Assembly: GCA_902728285.1 (NCBI GenBank)
Contig: CACVBU010001039.1
Coordinates: 139,279-203,278 of the forward strand
Direction of reading: 5' to 3'
DNA from: Clytia hemisphaerica
Taxonomy: Eukaryota > Cnidaria > Hydrozoa > Leptothecata > Clytiidae
Length of the DNA: 64,000 nt
The stretch's first letter is position 1. Every line of letters starts with the position of its first letter. The notes under the pieces are model-generated. The model searched no databases and was not told where the DNA came from. It was given only the letters and a program-made list of their open reading frames with translations. A program made the translations under genes and the position numbers. Below, in pieces: positions 47,001 through 53,900 of the stretch.

Positions 47001-47444
47001 TTGCGTGTCGAGGCTGAATACTATATATAAATTTCAATTATTTTACATATAACGTAAATTGGTCTATTGTGACATCCTTCTTCTAATTTCGTCACCCTTC
47101 TTAAGAGATAGGAATAATAGGAAGGTCGGAATCGCTGATTGAAACTAACTTTCTTTGCTGAACAATCAGTCGAGGAGTCCATCATTGATTTCGACCTTCC
47201 TATTATTCCTATTTCTAAAGAAGGATGTCGAAATTAGAAGAGGGATGTCGACATTAGACCAACTTACACTAGGAGCATGAAACTCCGAATAATGTAATTT
47301 TTTGTCTTAGAAATATATTGTTATTTTCAATCCTCGACCTTTAGGAATTCATCACTTGGGACAGATGCTGATAACCAAACGTGGATTGATTTTATACATA
47401 AAGCTGTCGATCATAATTTAGAAAAACTTAACCAACTTTTATAG
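26033..47444 (+). CDS. CCNDBP1: CCNDBP1 (GCIP) homologue, at least 11 exons
   Basis: Homologue of cyclin D1-binding protein 1, a helix-loop-helix protein without a basic region that in vertebrates binds cyclin D1 and dampens E2F-driven transcription. Exons: 26033-26117, 26513-26563, 40338-40417, 40618-40673, 41855-41925, 42258-42334, 44827-44952, 45725-45870, 46421-46481, 46632-46678, 47345-47444 (stop TAG). Phases agree at every join listed except between the third and fourth. Diagnostic blocks: KMALAFSKPPYPP, TGSVWEHCKQF, an acidic LLDDIDDDDAEDDF segment, ASKCLLKKIKSAL, then HISPSVDDLVMVIYPPL, which matches the family's most conserved stretch. An exon of about 100 nt expected between 40417 and 40618 is unresolved: open stretches exist at 40497-40595 but no frame joins both sides, so an indel or misjudged boundary is likely. 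Intron 2 is 13.8 kb and hosts four antisense GPCR genes. AATAAA lies at 47652-47657. Confidence 0.9.
26820..27746 (-). CDS. Rhodopsin-like GPCR, intronless, paralogue 1
   Basis: 308 residues with seven hydrophobic segments. The short N-terminus has a glycosylation site (NHS) and the shared motif YERFHL. TM1 keeps the conserved Asn (CNSLVV), TM2 the conserved Asp (SISDILLSI), and TM3 ends in DRYARVKY, the class A DRY motif. TM6 lacks CWxP, and TM7 has TNSAANALIF where NPxxY is usual. The tail is short and Ser/Thr-rich (SSRQRSSTSTTEL), a plausible phosphorylation site for arrestin. The ligand is unknown. It lies antisense in CCNDBP1 intron 2 and is the most diverged of four tandem paralogues. 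The start is the ATG equivalent to that of paralogue 4; an upstream TTATAG could be an acceptor for a 5' non-coding exon. Confidence 0.93.
   Translation of the reverse strand: MNHSTHCVRLYERFHLTDVQQSILVSYSVIMVGILNLICNSLVVTMLIVSKQIQIPSMRLFLYSSISDILLSIIGPTSHILLYKFYGRESNCTLEIVISSLIGFFGRVSGYMICLIGYDRYARVKYLNEYKTKITPKTINRLVGTALAICVFHRVLVSLGLFYHFHKIATYITIIMDICMVLIIIMFYILAAKTIKDFRRDATNKEIMKSIDKTITKMAKYYLSSIVLFYAIYVVFLTVYIMLYPRSKNKGIKSWLEFMFLFGTMMGLTNSAANALIFINFNKKARQSLRWPNVISSRQRSSTSTTEL
28131..28395. mobile_element. Inverted-ended repeat (family I) between GPCRs
   Basis: Begins ACACGTTTTTACACATATT, carries CTTAAAACTTGAAAAGTCAAG and AAGAACATCC, and ends TTTTCTTATAAAAAATGTGTAG. Same type as 58999-59192 and 61567-61795. 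Non-coding, between two GPCR genes. Confidence 0.55.
28764..29699 (-). CDS. Rhodopsin-like GPCR, intronless, paralogue 2
   Basis: I start at the ATG at 29699 (MNITTNATC), which matches paralogue 3, not at the longer in-frame ATG at 29804. Just upstream a TTTTTTACTTCAG acceptor suggests a spliced 5' untranslated exon. 311 residues, seven membrane segments, NITT and NAT glycosylation sites, TM2 Asp in SSLSDILLSI, DRYARVKY after TM3, and TM7 LTNSAVNASIF instead of NPxxY. Different segments are closest to different paralogues: N-terminus and TM4 to paralogue 3, TM2-3 and TM5-6 to paralogue 4, which suggests gene conversion. A foldback element begins about 190 bp upstream of this start codon. Confidence 0.93.
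   Translation of the reverse strand: MNITTNATCVNLYKRFHLTNGHQTFLVTYSVAIIGVSNCILNGLVVALLFLSKQIQIPSMRLFLISSLSDILLSIIAPVSHTFLFKVYGRESNCTLEIVISTLLGFFSRISAYMICLIGYDRYARVKYLTQYKTKITPKYINRLVGIALTICVLHRILVSMGLYLDFHQAANFITIIMDIGFIAVIIVSYVMAAKTIKGYRKDAANKDLMKDVDKTITKMAKYYLSSIVVFYILYIIFFTIYFSLYAKTTDNYAKGWLEFIFLCSLMMGLTNSAVNASIFIILNKKARQHLNCGWLSISPQQQDIETNETL
29889..31901. mobile_element. Foldback element of opposed 30-bp repeat arrays
   Basis: About 2 kb near-perfect palindrome. The outer arms (about 130 bp) share CGGTGGYTTCTACCCGCC, a T/A tract with TTTTCGAAAA, and AGCAGGTCCTAACTGAG. Inside are two arrays of about 29 units each, plus-oriented at 30022-30898 and minus-oriented at 30899-31775. The unit is about 30 bp: CAATTTCCGACTTAGC, then a variable 4-base slot before GTTATC (TCCA, ACCA, AAAC, ATAT, AATT, TAAT), then a switch between TCAA and GTGA. 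The architecture resembles Drosophila FB elements, whose long inverted repeats are built from short tandem units. It has no transposase. A 30-bp period keeps several frames open (repeated ISDLAPVIST), so the 111-267-codon ORFs across it are not taken as genes. Confidence 0.9.
32906..33122. mobile_element. Inverted-ended MITE upstream of GPCR paralogue 3
   Basis: Left arm CAAGTTTATGTATTCGAGAT followed by CGAGGGGGACGGTA; right arm TACCGTCGCCCTCGATATCC followed by GATACATAAACTCGG. Internal CGACGGTA repeats. Non-coding, about 240 bp beyond the 3' end of GPCR paralogue 3. Confidence 0.7.
33366..34328 (-). CDS. Rhodopsin-like GPCR, intronless, paralogue 3
   Basis: 320 residues, seven membrane segments. 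The N-terminus MNVTTNATC has two glycosylation sites and is almost the same as in paralogue 2. TM1 Asn (VLNSLVVAML), TM2 Asp (SSLSDILLSI), DRYARVKY after TM3, and TM7 LTNSTVNALIF replacing NPxxY. The loop after TM3 through TM4 (ITPKYINRLVGIALTICVLH) is identical to paralogue 2, while TM2-3 is more diverged. The C-terminus is longer than in the other paralogues and ends in a hydrophilic tail. Probable orphan receptor; a sensory or peptide role cannot be inferred. Antisense in CCNDBP1 intron 2. Confidence 0.93.
   Translation of the reverse strand: MNVTTNATCVSLYKRFHLTNGHQTFLFTYSILICGIPNLVLNSLVVAMLVLSKQIQIPSMRLFLYSSLSDILLSIISPISHYMLFKVYNKTSNCILEITISSLIGFFWRVSAYMICLIGYDRYARVKYLTQYKTKITPKYINRLVGIALTICVLHRILVSMGLYLDFHRVATYITIVMDLGFILFIIMCYLLAAKTIKNYRKDASNIDLMKSIDKTITKTAKYYLSSIVVFYVLYITLLTTYSTLYPGAKDPYTKGWIEFVFLCSLMMGLTNSTVNALIFIILNKKARKSLKFRWFNVSPLNDSSSSNVWGTAMLDSANI
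35155..35505. mobile_element. MITE family H, copy 1
   Basis: Ends GAGCCCGGGGGGTACT and AATACCCCCCGGGC. The inside has repeated TCTCTCAAAGGGTC words. A relative lies at 50683-50926 (CCGGGGGGGTACTAGGGCAA .. GTAGTACCCCCTGG). Non-coding. Confidence 0.75.
35628..35755. mobile_element. Short palindromic MITE
   Basis: Left arm TTTTAAAGTGTGTACTTTTT and TTGCTACAATGTGGAAA; right arm TTTCCACATACTGTAGTAGC and TGCACACTTTTAAAG. About 125 bp, non-coding. Confidence 0.7.
36478..37407 (-). CDS. Rhodopsin-like GPCR, intronless, paralogue 4
   Basis: 309 residues, seven membrane segments. N-terminus MNDTKSDC with one glycosylation site. TM1 Asn (ILNSTVVAML), TM2 Asp (SSLSDILLSI), DRYARVKY after TM3, TM7 LTNSAVNAMIF in place of NPxxY, no CWxP in TM6. 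Intracellular loop 3 (KGYRKDATNKDLMKDVDK) is nearly the same as in paralogue 2, but TM4 (CFVHRVIVWLVFGFHQ) is its own. A purine-rich AAGAGGAAAATG-like context is not seen; the ATG is the first in frame after stops. Last of the cluster, antisense to CCNDBP1 intron 2. Confidence 0.93.
   Translation of the reverse strand: MNDTKSDCVELYKRFHLLDGHQTFLVFYSISMVGVINFILNSTVVAMLFLSKQIQIPSMRLFLISSLSDILLSIIAPVSHTFLFKVYGRASNCTLEIVISTLLGFFSRLSAYMICLIGYDRYARVKYKTHYKTKITKSYINRLVAIAFTICFVHRVIVWLVFGFHQIATYLTILLDAAFTCIIIASYVMAAKTIKGYRKDATNKDLMKDVDKTITKMAKYYLSSIVVFYAIYIIFITIYILTYSRTTNVTMKGWLEFMFLWSLMMGLTNSAVNAMIFIKLNKKARKFLPFKFLHPGCVSPDNSVSSLNC
37410..39180. other. CCNDBP1 intron 2 sequence without recognised gene
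   Basis: Upstream region of GPCR paralogue 4 and the rest of the host intron. Short ORFs on both strands overlap each other and show no family signal. A run TTTCGAAAATC.. TCTACAAAGCCTCC.. TTCACGGCGTTGAACC near 38770-38815 has higher GC than its surroundings, but I cannot assign it. Confidence 0.4.
39186..40232. mobile_element. Non-autonomous element X, possibly Helitron-like
   Basis: Begins ACCTGGAGGTCC and carries two to three degenerate copies of a unit of about 300-450 bp: GACGGAGCCCGATTTTCGA, GGGCAAATTTGGGCC, TTTTTTGGACTTTGTG, TTTCTCGAGATNGGCT. CAGGTAGGTCC lies at 40076-40086. Downstream, at about 40205-40232, a hairpin GCAGCGTGCGACGCTGC is followed by CGTACGG and CTAGT, as in a Helitron 3' end. 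The same internal repeats make up 42617-44335. No helicase is encoded. Confidence 0.5.
41018..41274. mobile_element. MITE family A, copy 2
   Basis: Complete copy with both ends (AAGGGCTACTTAGACTACAC and GTAGCCCTT), in a CCNDBP1 intron. It serves as the reference for the interrupted copy at 42506-44502. Confidence 0.85.
42506..44502. mobile_element. MITE family A, copy 3, split by an insertion
   Basis: The left half (42506-42616) ends in AAAAAGGAATTTT and the right half resumes at 44353 with CTTTCTGTAAACAATCCCCC, exactly where the uninterrupted copy at 41018 continues. The 1.7 kb in between is element X. The left halves of copies 2 and 3 are nearly identical, so the split is recent or the copies have been homogenised. 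Confidence 0.88.
42617..44335. mobile_element. Element X copy with three ~480-bp tandem units
   Basis: Runs from GGACCTACCCCGGTGGAGGTC to CAGGTAGGTCC, giving a short inverted end GGACCTACC. Inside are about three repeats of a unit with GACGGAGYCCGATTTTCGA, CAAATTTGGGCCAAAAAACG, GTAGGGTACCATCATAGGT and TTTTTATAAGCACATTATC. Sixteen bases (ATCAAAGTATCACTTG) separate its right end from the interrupted MITE. The minus-strand ORFs with MSNLTKNIDVCLL recur once per unit and are repeat translations. Confidence 0.8.
44503..44630. mobile_element. Palindromic MITE family B, copy 2
   Basis: GTGGACCCAACAGCTGATTGG on the left and CCAATCAGCTGTTGGGTCC on the right, then ATTGCAATGGTGCATATCATG. It directly abuts the right end of the split family A copy. 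Its left outer part is shorter than in copy 3. Confidence 0.8.
45078..45472. repeat. (ACTG)n tetranucleotide microsatellite
   Basis: About 395 bp of CTGA/GACT repeats, interrupted once by five GGCT units near 45159-45179. It lies in a CCNDBP1 intron. The 192-codon minus-strand ORF of alternating Ser-Val-Ser-Gln is just the translated repeat. Confidence 0.97.
45528..45672. mobile_element. Palindromic MITE family B, copy 3
   Basis: Best-preserved copy: GTACATGCACCATTGCAATG, then GGACCCAATAGCTGATTGG, a short centre, then CCAATCAGCTGTTGGGTCC and GACATTGCAATGGTGCATAT. It lies 52 bp before the CCNDBP1 exon at 45725. Confidence 0.85.
47055..47275. mobile_element. Palindromic MITE family C, copy 1
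   Basis: Inverted arms with TTGGTCTATTGTGACATCC, CACCCTTCTTAAGAGATAGG, and complements GAAGAAGGATGTCGAAATTAG-like words and GACATTAGACCAA. Relatives at 55008-55227 (nearly complete) and 49636-49720 (one arm). Confidence 0.8.
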
Positions 47445-47903
47445 CCTCTATCAATTTTATATATTTTTATATATTATTAGCCTTTTAAATATATGTTTTG
47501 ATAACTCGCTTGGATTCTTTGTCTTTCCGTGGGTATCTCCTATCGTGTAAAATTATTCAAATGCAACCATTTTTTTTTGTGATACTTCAGTTAAAACTGT
47601 TAATTTCATAGAGGTCGATAAACCTGGGAAATATATTACTGTAAATAAATGAATAAAACGATTTGCTTGGACATAGAACCAAAGTCAAAATTTGGTATAC
47701 AAGTTTGATGTAAAAACATCTTAAGATTCTGTACTAATGATCAAAATTGCTTTTCAGAATAAAGTAGTAAAAGTATAAAAAGAATTAAAGAAAAACGTAA
47801 GAACATTACATACCATCAAGTTAACCAAATCAACTTTGATATGGTTCGATCATCTTTGACCATTGGATAAAAACAATCGAAATTGCTAACACAAAGCATC
47901 ACA

Positions 47904-50900
47904 ATGGTAACATCAGAAATAGCGCCAGTGGTGACGGGTATCTCACCAGCGGAAGGTCCACCTGGAACGCTAGTCAAAATCCGTGGTGAAAACCTTGGCA
48001 AAAGTGAAAGTGATTTACTCGGTAAGTGGGACACAAAATTTCTTTCACTTGAATACATTTCTGGTCTTATCAAAACAGTTGGCAATTACTTTAATTAATC
48101 TTAACATTTTGTCGTAAAGCTTTTTTTAATACTTCTCATGACTTTATAATACTTGTTATACTTGTATTAAAACTCTGTATTTCATTGCAATTTGCCTTTT
48201 TAAATTTGAGTTGGTATAAGACATGTTGGTGCCTACCAAGAATTACTTATCTCCGTTAATGAAACTACCTTATTGGAACTAATATTCACGGTCGGAAAAA
48301 GAATCGGAATAATTGCATTTCACGGCTTTTAATTTTCGCGGTTTTGCCCTTTTTTGGTCGATAGAATTGGAAAAAATTGTATTTCAAGGGTTCAAATTCT
48401 CGCGGTTTTGCCAAAAAACTGCGAAAAACGCTAAAATTAATTCCCATGAAATTTAATTCTAATCAGGTATCATTTTCGTCGGGCGTTTTCAACCACACTC
48501 AATTTTCATCAAAAATGTTTTATGTCTGTCTGTAGGTGTTTTCATATGTGCTGAAGACTGCACTTATACTGCGGAATGGAAGAGTTCCCGTTTGATTCAC
48601 GCACGTACGGGCGTCAAAACCGGCATGGGAGATATCATTGTATTCACTAGCTCCGGAAACATGGGAACTTGTATGGTGAAGTTCAGAGGCTACAACCCAC
48701 GTGTTGGTTTATTAACCGAGGCAGCAGTTTGGGTAGACGAGTCTAAGCTGTTTGAAGAGAAACAGCACCAAACAGCTAGTTTGTCAAACAGACGTGCTTA
48801 TTCACCAAATTTGACATATACTGATCCTTTGGGCGTGGCCCCAGAGGAAACGGGGTTTGCTATCTTTCCTATTACCATTCCCTCTTATCTTTAATGAATT
48901 TTGAAATTTTTACTTTTACAAGTCATTAGTATTTTTCAAGCCAAATTATGTTTTGGGTCTTAAACGTCCTAAAATAAGAAAAATTAAAGCCCTAATAATT
49001 CAAGCTATTCCTAATATTTAGGCATTATAATTTTTTGACGTCAGCCTGATAAAGGTATATAAAATTTCCCTCGGATAAGATACGTCATAGGTGTTTCTTG
49101 GTTCTATTTTTTACGTTATAATTTGTTCGTTTTCAACTTTAGGGCTGTTTTGCCTGCTGACAAGATTGAAGAATGGTATCCAAAGAGTAAGTTACTTGCT
49201 ATTCTTGCTATTCTTCTTCGCTTCGTAGTACACTCTGTGCGCTTTTTCTGTTTGATAAAAAATTCCCGTACGGAGATCTCTGCGAAGAAGTATGATTTAT
49301 AGATAGCAAAACTTCTCTCATCGTCTACCCTCTCTCACCAACACTTCATCGCAGCGGTCGGTTTGAAAAATCTCAAATGAGAAAAGACAATGACAACAGA
49401 CCCTCTACGGCAATGAATTTTGAAATTAGCTTAGATACTGGGTCTGTGTACAGACAAAATATTCGTTGACTAAGACTATGTTCACACGTGACGATTCCGT
49501 TTTGGTCTGAAACGGAATGAAGCCACTCTATTGATTAGAAGTGACGTAAAACTAGAATGTAACCAATAGAATGGCTTCATTTCGTTTCGGAGCAAAACAG
49601 AATCGTAACGTCTGAACATGATCTAAAACCGGTATCATAAGTTGGTCTAATATTGAAAACCCTCCTCCTAATTCCGTCAACCTTCTTTAGAGATTAGGTT
49701 GCCGGAATCACTAAATATATATTTTTTTTCCATTCGCCTGGTATGTAGGATGTTGTTTTCTTTTTAACCGCTACTCGATCCTGTCGAAACGTTTGTATTT
49801 GTAGGTAATATTAATACCACTGACTACTTTTGTTTTAGCTTCTGGTAATCCATTATCGGAAGAGTTCAGCGCAGCACGATTTCTGTTGGAAAGACATCTC
49901 GACACTGGGTATGTTGTAAAAGTTTCTTAACTTTTCGGACCTACGTATTCGTTCGTCTGTTACTTCGTGCCTAGCAGTAACCTTTTTTACGTAGTAACAT
50001 CTACTTTTTCGAATGTTTGGAGCCCAGGTTTTCGAACTCCAAACATTAGACACTTGACGTCACTTAAAACTTTGAAGCCATTACAGTAGCGAACAAAATT
50101 GAATTTGCGACAAAATACTTGAAAGGCTTCTATTTTCCGAAAATCATGAATGTGTAACTCGCCAAGAAACTGAATGAATAGCTCCAGCTCCAGCGCAGCA
50201 TTTATATCTGATGTCAGTCAATTTATGGCGAAAAAGTTTAAGTAGTTTCCCTATCACTTTAAAGCTTTTCCAGAAAAAAATTTAATATTTGGGGGGGGGG
50301 GTTGAGGATATAACATTTTTTGGAAATTTACTCCCCGGAAATTGTGACAAGCATTAGTTGACGCTCAAAATGACCCTCAAACAGAGGGTTTAGCCCCCGG
50401 ACAAGGTAGATTGTGTAGATTTTTCACTATCCTCCCGGGCACTATATCCTCCAACCCCCCCCCCCTTATGTACGATCATTTTCTAGAAGAGTCATATAGT
50501 GTTTAGTTATCATTGTCTCACTTGATCCTTACAGGTTCGACGCATTGAAGAGTGGTTATTATCATTTACAATCAAAAGACACAAGGAAGTCAGTTGGCCC
50601 TACAAGCTTCGTTCGTGGTCATTTGTCTACCATTTTAGAAGCTCTTCACACACTAAATGGTACGTCTGAACGGTATATAAATCCGGGGGGGGTACTAGGG
50701 CAAAATGGGTTACGGGGATGTGCCGCTGGTCAGGGTACCTTTTTAAACCTCCACGAGTCCCTTTTTTTTGGAAAATTTTGGAAAAAGTAGAAAATTTGAG
50801 AAAATTTTGGAATTTCAGTCCCATTCAGGGTCACTTTTTTCGCAAATTTCGAGTCCCACATAGGATCCATTTTTCGAACCTCAGCGGAGCACCCCCCCAT

Positions 50901-53900
50901 CGGTCGGCAAGGGTAGTACCCCCTGGATATAAATACTCGTAATTTTGGTAACTAAATTCTTTATACGCAGGGGTTTTTCTTTGTTTTTGGTAGGCTGGCA
51001 AATGAAAAATTAACTCTGGCGATTTCTAGATTCTAGGCCGGCGAATTTCTAGCAAGTGCATTGTATTGATTAGCGTAAATATGCACTTGAGGCGGCGAAC
51101 CGAACTTTTCGAACGGCGAGGCGAACCCGAAAAAAATTTTTGTTTCCGGTCCACCGGCCGGGTGAAAATTTATTTCGTCGTCACCCGGCCGCATTTTTTT
51201 TTCGTACATCATCGTTAGGGTTAGGGTTAGTTTGTTTGTTTGGAAAACTTTCGTGAATCGGTCTTTGAGGCGTGTGATTTATCGCACGTGATATTTTATA
51301 TTCTGCTGTAAAATGCACGCCTAGAAATCACTTGGAATGAAGGGGTTATCCTGATCATTGTTATAGAAATGAAATTTTATTCATCTCAAACTAAACCCTG
51401 CATTGTTTTTGTTAATTCTTGCTTGCAACTCAACTTTTAAGAATGTTTTTTTTATATACAACTTGGTTTTTATAGAAGAATCATGCTGATTTGTGAGTAA
51501 AATAAATAGAAACATTCACAAAGTGGGGACTTTTCAGTAAGTAAACAGCTTTGTTTTTATAAAAGGAATCATGCTGACTTGTGAGTAAAATAAAAAGAAA
51601 CATTCATAAAGTGAGGATTTTAAAAAATTGGGGGGAAATGTTTCTCTCACTCTACTTTTTTCTCAAAAAAGTTCACTTTGTAATCACAGTTTGGAGCCTT
51701 TAGCAATTGAAGATAAATATTCAAAATGAAAGAGAGTGCCAGTTCTTAGAGATATTGTAACACAATTGAAAATATAAACGATGAAAATTAAGTATTTGAA
51801 TAATCGCACACCTAGACCACCGTAAATCAAAATCTAGGCGTGCGATGATCACACGTGAATTTTTCTTATGCCCAAGCCTGTAGCAGTGTCAAGTTACTAC
51901 AGATTTAAGGTAAAGAAGACCATCATTTTAACTTCTACGAGTGCTTTAAAAAATCGAGTTTTGGGATCGAAATTTAGCAAAAAAAAATTTTTTGCGGCCG
52001 GCCGGGTGAGTGTTTTTTTCGTCACCCGGTGGACCGGAAACAAAAATATTTTTAGGGTTCGCCCGAATTGTAATTTTTTTCGTTCCTTGGGCTGGCGAAA
52101 TTCGCCGTTCGTCGGGCCTAACTAAGACCCCTGGTAGTTATCTGAAAACAAACTAATGTATTTTCATAATCGTTTTAAACCTTATTAATTTTTCGAGTGG
52201 GGTTCGACAAGTACTTGTCAAGATTTATAGTAGAATGCTTTTATTTCTTCGACGACATCTTTTGAATGTCCATAATAACCAAGCTGTCCCAGAAAAATAC
52301 TTTACCGCTCAGGTCAAGGAGACCATATTCATAACTTACGTTTAATGAACATGTGCAATTTTAAGGAGTTTGTGAAATTCTCTTAATTATAGGCAAAGAT
52401 CTCTGGTTTTGAAGAGATACCTAAAAATCTGCCAAATTTCCAGGGAATTTACCTTCTTATCATGGGGTGTGAATTTAATTCTGGAACAGTCCAATACAAC
52501 CAACTAATATCCAACCAACACCAAAAACATATTCCAAGCAGTCCAAAAAAAGTTTCCATCAGTTTTAAAATTTGACGTGATTGTGCTGTCGACTGCAAAA
52601 TTCTGTACGACTAAACTTTGACTTTATTGTATTACAGAAATCTAAATTCCAGTAAATTGACGTTCCAAATATGATCTTCTTTTTATGGGATGTGAATAGC
52701 CAAATATAACCAATCACAAACAACGATTGCAAAAATCTTTTTTTATTTCGCCCATTTTGTAGAAGTGAGTGAGATGCATACAGTCAACGAGAGTGAATCT
52801 AATGGAGGAAATATTTGTGAAGAGTTACAAGGTGTTCTCAAGAGTAAGTTTCTTTCTGAGTTCTTTAACATGTTTTATCGTCTTTTTGGAACTAACTTTC
52901 GCGGGAATTAATTTTAGAGTTTTTCGCGGTTTTTTGGCAAATCTGCGAAAATCCCTAGGAAAATGAAAGAGAATAGACCTTTTCATAAATGACGTCACGA
53001 ACATCACTTGCCTCGTTTTCAAACAATTATTATGGTGATTATGTCCCTTGAGACATTTAATGATTTTTTTATGAAAGGAAATTAGTTTTGATAAAATCCA
53101 CTGGGAGTTAATCACCATGGCGATAATTTTAAAACGAGGCAAGTGATGTTCGTGACGTAATTTATAAAAAGGTCTATTGTCCAAAAAAGGGCAAAACCGC
53201 AAAAATTAAAATCCGCGAAATGTAATTTTCCGATTTTTTTTTCAACCGCGAAAATTAGTTCCAAAAAGGTACTTCGCCTCCAAAAATTAGTTCGATTCAT
53301 AAAAGAAATCGAATGATAGAATGTCAAATTGGTGAGAATCCACTATATGTAGATGTTTGCGTTTTACATTCTTTCAACCTCTCTAGGTTTTTAATACTTC
53401 AAATTTACTTTAAATTTTTGGATTTAACAGATACGATTTAGGAGGAACTCAAGCTCTCTAAACTCTAAAGTTTACTGTGCAACCGTTTTAAAGGATATAA
53501 TTTAACTTTCTCCGCTTTTGGTGCCGTGATAGCAAAGATTTTTAAAAATTCTTTTGTTTATTCTGGTGCTATATCATTAAAAAGAATATTATTAAATTTT
53601 CGCGTTTCTTATCCATTTGACAGGTTGCGATTTTGTCTCGCACAGTCTTTTCAAAGATATTTTACAACGGAAAGATGATTGCGATGCGAAAAGGAATGTT
53701 CTCAACGTTTTACATCGTTATCGCTTTCTTTTCAACTTGCCAAGGAGTATCGAGAAAAGCATTCAACAGGTGAGTGTTCATTCCCCAAAAAATATTTGAG
53801 GGGCTTAACTTCACATTACATAATACACAATCTCTTATTCTTACCGTGCCAAGGCTTAATCTTGTTGCTTGCTGGTTTTGTGAACTTGGTGAAATCTATT

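Noticed and set aside
51213..51230. Interstitial telomere
   Set aside because: Only two to three TTAGGG units, inside a repeat element; too short to argue for a fusion or telomere healing.
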